From: Halobacillus litoralis
GTDB lineage: Bacteria; Bacillota; Bacilli; Bacillales; Halobacillaceae
DNA: 64,000 bases
Reading direction: 5' to 3'
Assembly: GCF_004101865.1 (NCBI RefSeq)
Contig: NZ_CP026118.1
Coordinates: 2,497,001-2,561,000 of the forward strand
The translations under genes were made by a program, and so were the position numbers. The notes beneath the pieces were generated by a model. That model saw only the letters and a program-made list of their open reading frames with translations, made no database searches and had not been told where the DNA came from. Below are positions 55,289 to 62,626 of this stretch, piece by piece (within the stretch, counting starts at the first letter, position 1; each line of letters begins with the position of its first letter).

Positions 55289-55483
55289 ACTTTTAGGATG
55301 CTAACTTATAGGAATAGGCACCTCCTTAATTCAGACCTGGTAAAATAAGGACTTTATCCCTCTTTTTTTATTTGATTTATAATTTTAAAAAGACAGATGT
55401 TATAATAAGGTAATACATTCCTTTTTAATACAGACTCCAAGAAACAGTTTTCTTAGAATGAATTCTTATTGAGGAGGCAGAAA

Positions 55484-56449
55484 ATGAGTGAAATGAAGCT
55501 AATTCCGTACCGGACAGACGCAATAATTGATTCAACAGCAGAAATCCCTAAAGGCGTACAGATGGTAGAAGCTCAAGAGTTATGGCAGGAAACGAATCAA
55601 GGGGAGGGGAGTGTCGTTGCAATTATCGATACAGGGTGCCAGTTAGATCACCCCGATTTGGAAGACCGTATCATTGACGGAAAAAATTTCACTAATGATT
55701 ATCAGGGAGACCGAGAGAATTTTAATGATAATAACGGCCATGGAACCCATGTAGCAGGTACGATAGCTGCTATTGAAAATGGGGAAGGCGTGGTGGGAGT
55801 TGCTCCTAAATCCAAAATTTTAGTACTGAAAGTCTTATCTGAAGACGGTTCTGGAGAGTATCGTTGGATTATCGACGCTGTTGATTTCGCTTTACGCTGG
55901 CGTGGTCCGAATGGGGAAAAGGTAAGGGTCATTTCGATGTCTCTCGGGGGACCTGATGAATCCCAGGAGCTCCATACTTCCATCAAAGCGGCGATTGACC
56001 AGGGAGTATCCGTTGTATGTGCGGCCGGAAATGAAGGGGATGGGCGGGAAAATACTTCGGAATACGCCTATCCAGGAGCTTATAATGAGGTTATCCAGGT
56101 TGGCGCAGTGGACGATAAGCGAAGTCTTGCTGATTTTACAAATACAAACGATCAAATTGATTTAGTTGCCCCGGGGGTGAGTGTCCTTTCTACTTATCTG
56201 GAAGGAAAGTATGCTAGGTTAACAGGAACTTCAATGGCTACCCCTCACATATCTGGAGGTTTAGCCCTCCTTATTCCCCTTGTGGAAAAACAGTTTCAGA
56301 GGTCCATGTCAGAGGCGGAAATATACTCGCAGTTAATCAAACGCACAACCCCATTGGGATATTCGAAGGCAGCTGAAGGCAATGGTTTGATGACTTTAGC
56401 GCTAATGAATAAATTGGAGGAGTTATTCAGCACCTATACCAGCCATTAG
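55484..56449 (+). CDS. Intracellular subtilisin (S8 serine protease, ISP type)
   Basis: 321 residues, no signal peptide. It starts MSEMKLIPYRTDAII: the LIPY motif in this short N-terminal extension is the known inhibitory propeptide of intracellular subtilisins. Catalytic triad: Asp in AIIDTGCQLDHPD, His in NGHGTHVAGTIA, Ser in GTSMATPHISGG; the oxyanion Asn region is AAGNEGDG. ATG 55484 has GAGGAGG; an upstream in-frame start lacks one. A TATAAT -10 lies at 55401-55406. Major cytosolic protease of stationary phase in Bacilli; activated by removal of the propeptide. Confidence 0.93.
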   Translation: MSEMKLIPYRTDAIIDSTAEIPKGVQMVEAQELWQETNQGEGSVVAIIDTGCQLDHPDLEDRIIDGKNFTNDYQGDRENFNDNNGHGTHVAGTIAAIENGEGVVGVAPKSKILVLKVLSEDGSGEYRWIIDAVDFALRWRGPNGEKVRVISMSLGGPDESQELHTSIKAAIDQGVSVVCAAGNEGDGRENTSEYAYPGAYNEVIQVGAVDDKRSLADFTNTNDQIDLVAPGVSVLSTYLEGKYARLTGTSMATPHISGGLALLIPLVEKQFQRSMSEAEIYSQLIKRTTPLGYSKAAEGNGLMTLALMNKLEELFSTYTSH

Positions 56450-56462
56450 TGTCGGTAAGTTT

Positions 56463-56494
56463 AACCCTGGATGTTCATACATTCAGGGTTTTTT
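56463..56494 (+). terminator. Terminator after the intracellular protease
   Basis: AACCCTG (56463-56469) pairs with CAGGGTT (56484-56490), followed by TTTT. Bases 56495-56828 that follow show no gene and no clear repeat. Confidence 0.85.
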
Positions 56495-56828
56495 GCTGTT
56501 TGTAATATCAAATGGGCTTCATAATCATGAATAGAACGATTTCTCTCTTCATACATATGGCGCATGAATCCATTCTTCACAACTTTTTTGGTTCTCTTAG
56601 TTCCTCTATCATCTCCTATCCCGACAAACCTTCATCTGCCCAGTTGCTTTGTTATCCTCTTCGGAAGTTTTATTCACTTTGATCTGTACTTGCAGGGAAC
56701 TAGCTTCTTTTTCTTGTATTCTTGCTATCAACCCCCTAACACACAACTCAGCCCGCAATTTTGAATCCTGACACAATGCTCAGCCCGTGTTTTTGTGTCG
56801 AATATAAGGGATTCATATTCCTCAGGGT

Positions 56829-56990
56829 TATGTACACAAAAATGAACACATGTAAACAAAATGTAACTTTAATGTGTTCAATATAGTATACATGTACACA
56901 AAAGTGAACGCATGTTGCTAAATTAGTATGTATGCAGATTTGAATACATGTTTTCAAAACTGTACACTTGCAATCGTTTTTGAACACGTA
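56829..56990. repeat. Centromere-like iteron array (parC) of the actin-type segregation locus
   Basis: About seven imperfect 24-bp units, bounded by CATG-like tetramers, begin at 56829, 56849, 56871, 56891, 56927, 56947 and 56967 and share ends where they abut. The best two (56829, 56891) share ATGTACACAAAA then TGAAC, ending CATG; the third unit is inverted. Starts are 20-22 bp apart (two helix turns) except a 36-bp jump in the middle. The array ends ten bases before the promoter of the actin gene, as in plasmid parC sites bound by ParR. Confidence 0.75.
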
Positions 56991-57000
56991 AAAAGGCGCA

Positions 57001-57029
57001 TTGACTATTTACTGAATGTTTAATAGATT
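57001..57029 (+). promoter_or_regulatory. Sigma-A promoter of the actin/adaptor operon
   Basis: TTGACT (57001-57006), a 17-bp spacer and TAGATT (57024-57029). Directly downstream of the iteron array, so the adaptor protein bound to the array would be expected to repress it. Confidence 0.72.
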
Positions 57030-57077
57030 TAAGTTAAGGTGAGGTCAAATCTAGAAAATAAAAAGGAGAGCTGTTCA

Positions 57078-58265
57078 ATGACGAAATCTAGAATTGCAGC
57101 TGTTGATGTTGGTAATGATGCGGTGAAAGCGAACTTTGGAAAATTAGAGTCATCTTTATACATCCCAAACGTTGTGGCGAGAGATTTAGAAGATCGCCCA
57201 GTAATTGGTATAGAAGATTTGGACGATAAAGATCCACTCGATAATCTACATATTCGAGTGCACTCCCCTGCTTTAAGAGAAAACAATGCCATCTATCGTG
57301 TGGGTAATTTAGCAACGAAAACAACAAACTCCACAGAGTTGGATCCCGGAAGCTATAAATCCGAAGAGGATCAAACATTGATCATGTTGTTTGCTGCACT
57401 TGCTATGGATGCGGTAGAAGGCAGGGATGCACAATCATTCAAAAACAATGTAGTAGAATCGACTTATACATTAGGTACAGGTTTACCCTTACGTGAAGTG
57501 AAGGAAGGCAAAGACGTTGGCTATCGCTCTCAATTATTAGGGTCTGTACACCAGGTGGAATTTTTGGTGACACCTAAGTATCAGGGAATGAAAGTTAATC
57601 TGAAATTTGATGAAGTGAAGGTCTATCCAGAAGGGTTTGCTGCGTATGTGAACTTGGTTATGGATAATGATTTGAATATCATCAATAAAGAATTGGTCGA
57701 TAAACAAATACTGATCCAGGACATTGGCGGACTCTCTACGGATATCGCTGTCATTCGTAATCGCAATGTAGATGACGATAAAGCGCAAGGCTTCAACCTC
57801 GGTGTAGCTGAATCCCTCGAGATGATTCGTGAGGAAATTTTGACGAAGCATGGTGTAGAGTTGGACAGCCGTCGCGATGTGGTGGATATCATCACACGTA
57901 AAAATGATCGTCACCATATTATGGTTAAAGGTAGTCGTACAAACGTCCACGACATTACTGACCGGATTTTGCTGGAACTTGCTAAAAAACAATACCGTTA
58001 TTTGAGAAATGTATGGCAGAAGAACTCTCAGTCTGAAATTTGCTACTTTGTCGGTGGCGGGTCCGCAGTACTGAAAGAGTATATTAAAACACTGAACAAC
58101 AAATTGGATGGTTTTAATATTGAATTCTTTGAGGATGAAGAAGAAAGCATTTGGATGATGGCGAATGCCTATTACAAACTTATTTCTGACTTTATCCGTA
58201 AGAATTCCAAAGAACCTGCCAAGGACAATAAAAAAGAAGAACAAAAAGCCGGATCCTCTAAATAA
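57078..58265 (+). CDS. ParM-like actin (DNA segregation ATPase)
   Basis: 395 residues from ATG 57078 (AAAGGAG ten bases upstream). All actin-superfamily nucleotide blocks are visible: phosphate-1 VDVGNDAVKANFG (residues about 8-20), phosphate-2 ILIQDIGGLSTDIAVI (about 215-230) and adenosine ICYFVGGGSAVLKEYI (about 325). The C-terminus is charged and disordered (NSKEPAKDNKKEEQK). The nearest functional class is the ParM/StbA/Alp family, whose filaments push replicated DNA apart. An iteron array and promoter lie before it and a ribbon-helix-helix gene after it, nine bases away. Distinguishing it from MreB: no membrane-binding helix and different length. Confidence 0.9.
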   Translation: MTKSRIAAVDVGNDAVKANFGKLESSLYIPNVVARDLEDRPVIGIEDLDDKDPLDNLHIRVHSPALRENNAIYRVGNLATKTTNSTELDPGSYKSEEDQTLIMLFAALAMDAVEGRDAQSFKNNVVESTYTLGTGLPLREVKEGKDVGYRSQLLGSVHQVEFLVTPKYQGMKVNLKFDEVKVYPEGFAAYVNLVMDNDLNIINKELVDKQILIQDIGGLSTDIAVIRNRNVDDDKAQGFNLGVAESLEMIREEILTKHGVELDSRRDVVDIITRKNDRHHIMVKGSRTNVHDITDRILLELAKKQYRYLRNVWQKNSQSEICYFVGGGSAVLKEYIKTLNNKLDGFNIEFFEDEEESIWMMANAYYKLISDFIRKNSKEPAKDNKKEEQKAGSSK

Positions 58266-58274
58266 GGTGAGATA

Positions 58275-58862
58275 ATGAGTCAATCCAGGAAAAGTGTGGA
58301 GAGGGGACAATCGATTACGTTCCGGGTCCCCTCGGACACACCTGATCATTTATTAAGACAATTATCCGATCTCAAAGAAGCGGAACGAAGGAATTTTTCC
58401 AGCAAGATCGCTCAATTTGTCCTTGAGGGTGTAAATGAATCTTTTTCAAAAGATAAGGAAACAGTGACGATTCCTTTACCTAAGCCTTTGACAAAAGAAC
58501 AAAGAAATTGGATTAAACATGAACATTCAGAAGCCTTGATAGGGAGTATCCTTTATCAACTTATGATGGATCCGATGCGTGCCACAACACTTCTCGCTTC
58601 ATTGAATAGTAATGCCTATGACATTGAAGATGCTCTTTATTTGCAAGAAGAGTCAGCAGCAAGTGAAGAGGAAGAAAAAAGGGAATCGGTGGAACAAAAA
58701 CAGTTGTTACCAGAAACTCCTGTCGAAATCCAGGACGATGACCTTGCTGACATGGATTTGGACAGTCTCCAGGAAGACCTTCAAGAGAATAAGAATGCTA
58801 ATCTTGAAGAAGAAGATGACGAAGATTTACTTGGTGATTTTCTATCAAGCATGAATAAGTGA
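58275..58862 (+). CDS. ParR-like ribbon-helix-helix adaptor
   Basis: 195 residues. The first 60 contain a likely ribbon-helix-helix: a beta strand SITFRVPSDTP then two helices (DHLLRQLSDLKEAERRNFSSKIAQFVLEGV). After a middle helical region the last 65 residues are strongly acidic (EEEE, DDDLADMDLDSLQEDL, LEEEDDEDLL) and end in FLSSMNK, resembling the flexible tail by which ParR proteins cap ParM filaments. AAGGTGAG is the ribosome site. Role as centromere-binding adaptor is inferred from domain layout and position; sequence similarity to named ParR is low, as is usual. Confidence 0.75.
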   Translation: MSQSRKSVERGQSITFRVPSDTPDHLLRQLSDLKEAERRNFSSKIAQFVLEGVNESFSKDKETVTIPLPKPLTKEQRNWIKHEHSEALIGSILYQLMMDPMRATTLLASLNSNAYDIEDALYLQEESAASEEEEKRESVEQKQLLPETPVEIQDDDLADMDLDSLQEDLQENKNANLEEEDDEDLLGDFLSSMNK

Positions 58863-58866
58863 AGAT

Positions 58867-58899
58867 AAGCCCCTCAAGTATACGGAGAGGGCTTATTTT
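58867..58899 (+). terminator. Terminator of the segregation operon
   Basis: AAGCCCCTC (58867-58875) pairs with GAGGGCTT (58886-58893) and is followed by ATTTTTT. Confidence 0.85.
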
Positions 58900-58985
58900 T
58901 TGTATGACTTGCAAATGTACTTACATTTTTTTGAAACTTATCAGGGAGTGGAACGTATAGTTTTAGCAAAAGGGGGTTGGACGGA

Positions 58986-59681
58986 TTGGTTACGGTGTTA
59001 GAGGCGATGAATTGCAGTGTGGATATTAGTGGCGAGCGTATATTGTCGGACCTTTCATTTAAAGTGCATAAGGGTGAAATGCTGGCGCTTGTGGGCCACA
59101 ATGGAGCAGGGAAATCGACATTAATCAAGGCTATGATTGGCACTCGCGAAAAATCTTCGGGAAAATTCACCATTTGTTCGATCGACCAGGATGACCAGTT
59201 CAAGGAATATAAAGAAAAATTTGCTTACATACCTGAAGAACCTCTTTTATTAAGTGAACTGACCGTTGCTCACCATTTTAAACTTTATCAGAAAAGCTAT
59301 CATATCCCTGATGAGCTATTTGAGAAAAGAGTAAAAGTATATACCGAAGCTTTTGAACTTGAGGACAAACTGAATGATTACCCGGAGGCTTTATCGAAAG
59401 GGATGAGGCAGAAGGTTCAAACGATCTGTGCCCTTTTGCCTGAGGTTCCTCTATTATTCATCGACGAGCCCTTCATGGGGCTGGACATATATGCTGGGAA
59501 CTTCCTTGAAAAAGAATTGAGGCAAAGGTGTGAAGAGGGTATAAGCATTGTTCTGACCACCCATCAATTGGACAAAGTCAGAAGCCTGGCAGACAGTTTC
59601 ATCATGCTTGCAAATGGAGGAATATCTGCATCAGGTTCTGTGGAATCATTCGACACCTTAGAGCGCAGGGATACACAATGA
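58986..59681 (+). CDS. ABC transporter ATP-binding subunit, EcsA-like
   Basis: 231 residues from TTG 58986; an upstream TTG (58977) touches the AGGGGG site while 58986 is nine bases away. Walker A is LVGHNGAGKSTLIKAM, the Q/E-loop region FAYIPEEPLLLSELT, ABC signature YPEALSKGMRQKV, Walker B LLFIDEPFMGLD and switch His in TTHQLD. The FAYIPE..LL..L pattern and the ABC/permease pairing match EcsA, which in Bacillus affects secretion and membrane proteolysis. Its stop overlaps the permease start. Confidence 0.87.
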   Translation: MVTVLEAMNCSVDISGERILSDLSFKVHKGEMLALVGHNGAGKSTLIKAMIGTREKSSGKFTICSIDQDDQFKEYKEKFAYIPEEPLLLSELTVAHHFKLYQKSYHIPDELFEKRVKVYTEAFELEDKLNDYPEALSKGMRQKVQTICALLPEVPLLFIDEPFMGLDIYAGNFLEKELRQRCEEGISIVLTTHQLDKVRSLADSFIMLANGGISASGSVESFDTLERRDTQ

Positions 59682-61066
59682 ATGATTCGAAGACAGTTTC
59701 CATTTACTATTGGATAAGAAAAAAACGTTGGAAAAAGAAGAAACAACTCTACCAAGCATCGTTCCACTTAGTTTTTGACTATGTAGTGTTTTTTTATATG
59801 GCTGTATTCTCGATTATCTTTTTAATTATGATCTATGATTGGATTCAACGCTTCCTTCCAACTTTAATAGGATGGGAAGAGCCGATCCTAGAATGGGGAA
59901 TACTAATTCCTTTTATTTTACTTGTGAAGGCTTGTATGAACACTTTTACAGATCCAGGACTGCGCTTCACCTCTTCCGAATTGCAATTAGGTATCCTTCC
60001 ACACTCAAGGAAAGCTTTAGTTAAATATTTGGTTTTAGAAAAACAACTCATCCATAGTTTCGTGCTTTTATTAACGGCGCTTACTTTAGGGTTATTGACG
60101 CCGCTGTCTTTGGCGGTCGTACTCTTTATCGCATTCTTTTATATTCTATTGCTGCCGTTAGCTATGACTGTGCAATGGAAGTTGTTCTCCCAAAGCATAT
60201 GGTTCAAGTTTTCGGCCCTTTTATTATCAGGCGGGTTGCTTGCTTTTTTACGATTGAGCGGTCAAGAGTACCTTTGGCTGGGAGCTATATTCATCCTCCT
60301 CTTAATCCTGTTCTTATTTAAATCAAGGAAGAAAATCATGGATGTCTCATGGATGAAAATAGTTGAAATAAATGATGCCAGAGTTTGGAATATGATGCTG
60401 ATCAGTAAAATGACGAATGTTACAATCAAGCCTCCCAAACGGTATGGTTTCTTCCAAAATTATATAAGACACAGGAGAAAATCAGAGCCATCCATAAAAG
60501 CGGTCAGGTTATATGAACGAATCTGGATCGGGCATTTGCAGAGCTCATTCAGCTATATATGGAAAACGGTAGTAGTTGGAATTGCGCTTTTACTTGTCCT
60601 TCCATGGCAAGTAGAGTGGGTGATTTTAGTGACATTACCCATTGCTGTTTTTGTTTATGTGGAAATGGCTGCAAGTATTTTTGAGGATTTTTTCCATGGG
60701 GAGAACATATTCCGAACCATGCCGACCGAGGAGGAGCTGTGTGTTAAAGGCTATTTAAAATGGATGCGTATCGGGCTGATTCCATATTCAATTGCTTTTA
60801 TCGTATCCGGAGTGCTATTGACCATGACCTGGTGGGTTCTTGTCATTCAACTCATTTGTATCACGATATGGGTTTTGTTTGATTTGCGCACTAAGGTGAA
60901 TGAAAGAATGAAGTCAGTAAATAAAGAGCCCTTTTTCTATAGTGAATGGAGGCGGATGACAGGATATATACTGGTTTCTTTAGGGTTGTATCATCCAATT
61001 TTCATGCTGGGGATACTTGTGCTTATAAGGTGGGAATGGCTTTATGGATTTTCCAAAAGAAATTAA
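59678..61066 (+). CDS. EcsB-like ABC transporter permease
   Basis: 462 residues, about ten or more transmembrane helices. A basic N-terminus (IRKKRWKKKKQLYQ), then clusters of hydrophobic segments at about 30-60, 70-90, 125-175, 185-215, 295-340, 370-410 and 430-455; the cytoplasmic loop includes RRKSEPSIKAVRLYERIWIGH. The pairing and size match EcsB, the membrane partner of EcsA. Four-base overlap with the ATPase gene implies coupled translation. Substrate is unknown. Confidence 0.82.
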   Translation: MNDSKTVSIYYWIRKKRWKKKKQLYQASFHLVFDYVVFFYMAVFSIIFLIMIYDWIQRFLPTLIGWEEPILEWGILIPFILLVKACMNTFTDPGLRFTSSELQLGILPHSRKALVKYLVLEKQLIHSFVLLLTALTLGLLTPLSLAVVLFIAFFYILLLPLAMTVQWKLFSQSIWFKFSALLLSGGLLAFLRLSGQEYLWLGAIFILLLILFLFKSRKKIMDVSWMKIVEINDARVWNMMLISKMTNVTIKPPKRYGFFQNYIRHRRKSEPSIKAVRLYERIWIGHLQSSFSYIWKTVVVGIALLLVLPWQVEWVILVTLPIAVFVYVEMAASIFEDFFHGENIFRTMPTEEELCVKGYLKWMRIGLIPYSIAFIVSGVLLTMTWWVLVIQLICITIWVLFDLRTKVNERMKSVNKEPFFYSEWRRMTGYILVSLGLYHPIFMLGILVLIRWEWLYGFSKRN

Positions 61067-61144
61067 AGCTTTGAGTCCAGCATGGGGGAGGAACTGCTCA
61101 TTTTCTGAGTGGTGTATATAGCCGGCATCAACAATAAATCGTAC

Positions 61145-61171
61145 AAAAAAGCCCTCTGCGCTATCAGAGGG
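61145..61171 (-). terminator. Terminator of the minus-strand zinc-ribbon gene
   Basis: CCCTCTG (61152-61158) and CAGAGGG (61165-61171) form the stem; reading on the minus strand the stem is followed by CTTTTTT. It starts one base after the stop codon. Confidence 0.88.
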
Positions 61172-61420
61172 TTAATTCATACGGTTATGTTCGGCAAAGG
61201 CTACGAAGGATCTTTCATCTTCAATCAACCCGCACGCTCCACATTGGACTTTCTTTTCAGGCCCTTTGTAAGCCATATGGAAAGGGTCCATGTTTTCCAT
61301 CGAATAGCCCGCATCAACTTCTCCGGTCGTCGGATTCATCTTTACTGCTCTAGGTTGCTGTTCAATTACATTAAAACGCGATCGATTCGTTTTACAATTC
61401 GGACAAAGATATGGTTGCAC
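61172..61420 (-). CDS. 82-residue double zinc-ribbon protein
   Basis: I chose the GTG at 61420 because GGAGG lies eight bases upstream; an ATG 39 bases earlier is not served. Two CxxC pairs, [11 protein letters not shown] at the start and [11 protein letters not shown] near residue 60, are spaced for one zinc ribbon; [26 protein letters not shown] fills the middle. Small uncharacterised Bacillus proteins share this layout. Function unknown. Its 5' neighbour is a broken oxidase gene. Confidence 0.68.
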   Translation of the reverse strand: MQPYLCPNCKTNRSRFNVIEQQPRAVKMNPTTGEVDAGYSMENMDPFHMAYKGPEKKVQCGACGLIEDERSFVAFAEHNRMN

Positions 61421-61514
61421 ATCATTCACCTCCGGTTTTACGTTTCCCGACTTCTCCAAATTTATGAATGGGATATAACCTTAAGACACATATCCGGTGA
61501 AAATCAGGGAATGA

Positions 61515-62150
61515 TGCCCTAATATCCATAGGGGCACGGGCGGGATCATTAATACTAGCTTTAAAATGAATGAGGTTATTCATAACACTTTATGGGTGGT
61601 CGGACATTTCCATATTACTGTAGGCACACCAGTGGCCATGACCTTTTTCGGACTCACCTTTTGGCTGGTCCCATATTTGACTGGCCGTAAGTTTACAAAG
61701 TCACTTCAGAAATTAGCCTTTATTCAAATCATTACCTGGTCAATTGGGATGCTGCTCATGAGTACAGCCCAACATGTTCTCGGTTTATTAGGAGCACCGA
61801 GGAGGACGGCCTATACAGGGTATGCCCATGATGATGCACTTGCCTGGTTTGATGGGGTTTTATCCAATCATGTGACGATGGCTGTCGGCGGTTCCATCCT
61901 TTTCTTGTCTGCATCTTTGTTGGTTTTCATCGTCATTCAATTATGGTGGCTTGCCCCTGAAGCGGACGAACAGACAATGGAGAGTTTCCCTGTCGCTTAT
62001 AGTGATGCATCAGCGACTCCGAGGTTCCTCGAAAACTGGAAGTTGTGGATCGGTGTCGCTTTTGTACTCATCGCCATTGCGTACACCATTCCGCTGACCG
62101 ATATGATTCAACATGCACCCCCAGGATCAGGCCGTTTTCAAACATGGTAA
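61515..62150 (+). pseudogene. 5'-truncated cytochrome ba3-type oxidase subunit I (C-terminal part only)
   Basis: In frame from just after a stop at 61512, the sequence reads IHRGTGGIINTSFKMNEVIHN then TLWVVGHFHITVGTPVAM, WLVPYLTGRKF and HVLGLLGAPRRTAY up to 62150. This equals the last roughly 210 residues of ba3/b(o/a)3 subunit I, which is normally about 550 residues. The retained GHFHITVG holds the haem ligands of helix X; the N-terminal helices and the CuB ligands are missing. The ATG at 61566 has no ribosome site. It looks like a remnant after recombination or deletion. Confidence 0.8.
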
Positions 62151-62165
62151 AGGAGGAGATCAGCT

Positions 62166-62258
62166 ATGACTTTTTCATTTGCTTTTACGCTATCATTCAT
62201 CCTGGTATTAATTGTACTTACTACGATTCTTGTAGAACTCCAAACAGAAGAAGAATAA
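62166..62258 (+). CDS. 30-residue single-pass membrane peptide
   Basis: MTFSFAFTLSFILVLIVLTT followed by ILVELQTEEE. AAGGAGGAGATC gives a strong ribosome site six bases before the ATG. One transmembrane helix with an acidic C-terminus. It follows the subunit I remnant by 15 bases and precedes a terminator, so it may be a surviving small subunit or assembly peptide of the lost oxidase, similar in size to the subunit IIa peptides of ba3 oxidases. Function not proven. Confidence 0.6.
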   Translation: MTFSFAFTLSFILVLIVLTTILVELQTEEE

Positions 62259-62260
62259 GA

Positions 62261-62293
62261 AAACGGCCGGATACAATATTCCGGCCGTTTTCT
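62261..62293 (+). terminator. Terminator of the oxidase remnant transcript
   Basis: AAACGGCCGG (62261-62270) pairs perfectly with CCGGCCGTTT (62281-62290), followed by TCTT. Confidence 0.9.
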
Positions 62294-62626
62294 TATTCTA
62301 TTTCCGGGGAAATAAAAGAAGGAGAATCCTTCATTTTTGGTACTTACTTTGAGTTTTGTCGAAAAAGTGAGAATCGAGTAATTTTATCTATACTTACAAA
62401 CAATGTAATACCGGAAGTCTATAAATCTCATTCCATTGCGTCTGAATGGCGACGCCACTATGGGAGAAATGGCTTTCAACTAGGTCTGTAGTTTCATTTT
62501 TTTAATGCAACTCATTGATACAAGCGTTAAGAATGTGTCAGAGTTTTCAAAGTATTACTTGAGTGGTACAAAAAGATGTTCAAATAGGGTAGAATAGGGT
62601 AATGTAAATTTAACGGAGGTTTTACA
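62294..62626. other. 333-base gap before ltaS
   Basis: Frames crossing it lack ribosome sites and conserved features. An ltaS promoter may be near 62591-62596 (TAGAAT), about 30 bases before the start. Nothing else seen. Confidence 0.4.

Noticed and set aside
57537-58349. 270-codon open frame on the minus strand through the actin gene
   Set aside because: It is the mirror of the actin coding sequence; no ribosome site, and composition is Phe/Ile/His-rich as expected for an antisense frame.
62045-62491. 148-codon frame crossing the oxidase remnant, the 30-residue gene and the terminator
   Set aside because: It runs through a strong terminator and two better-supported frames and has no start signal.
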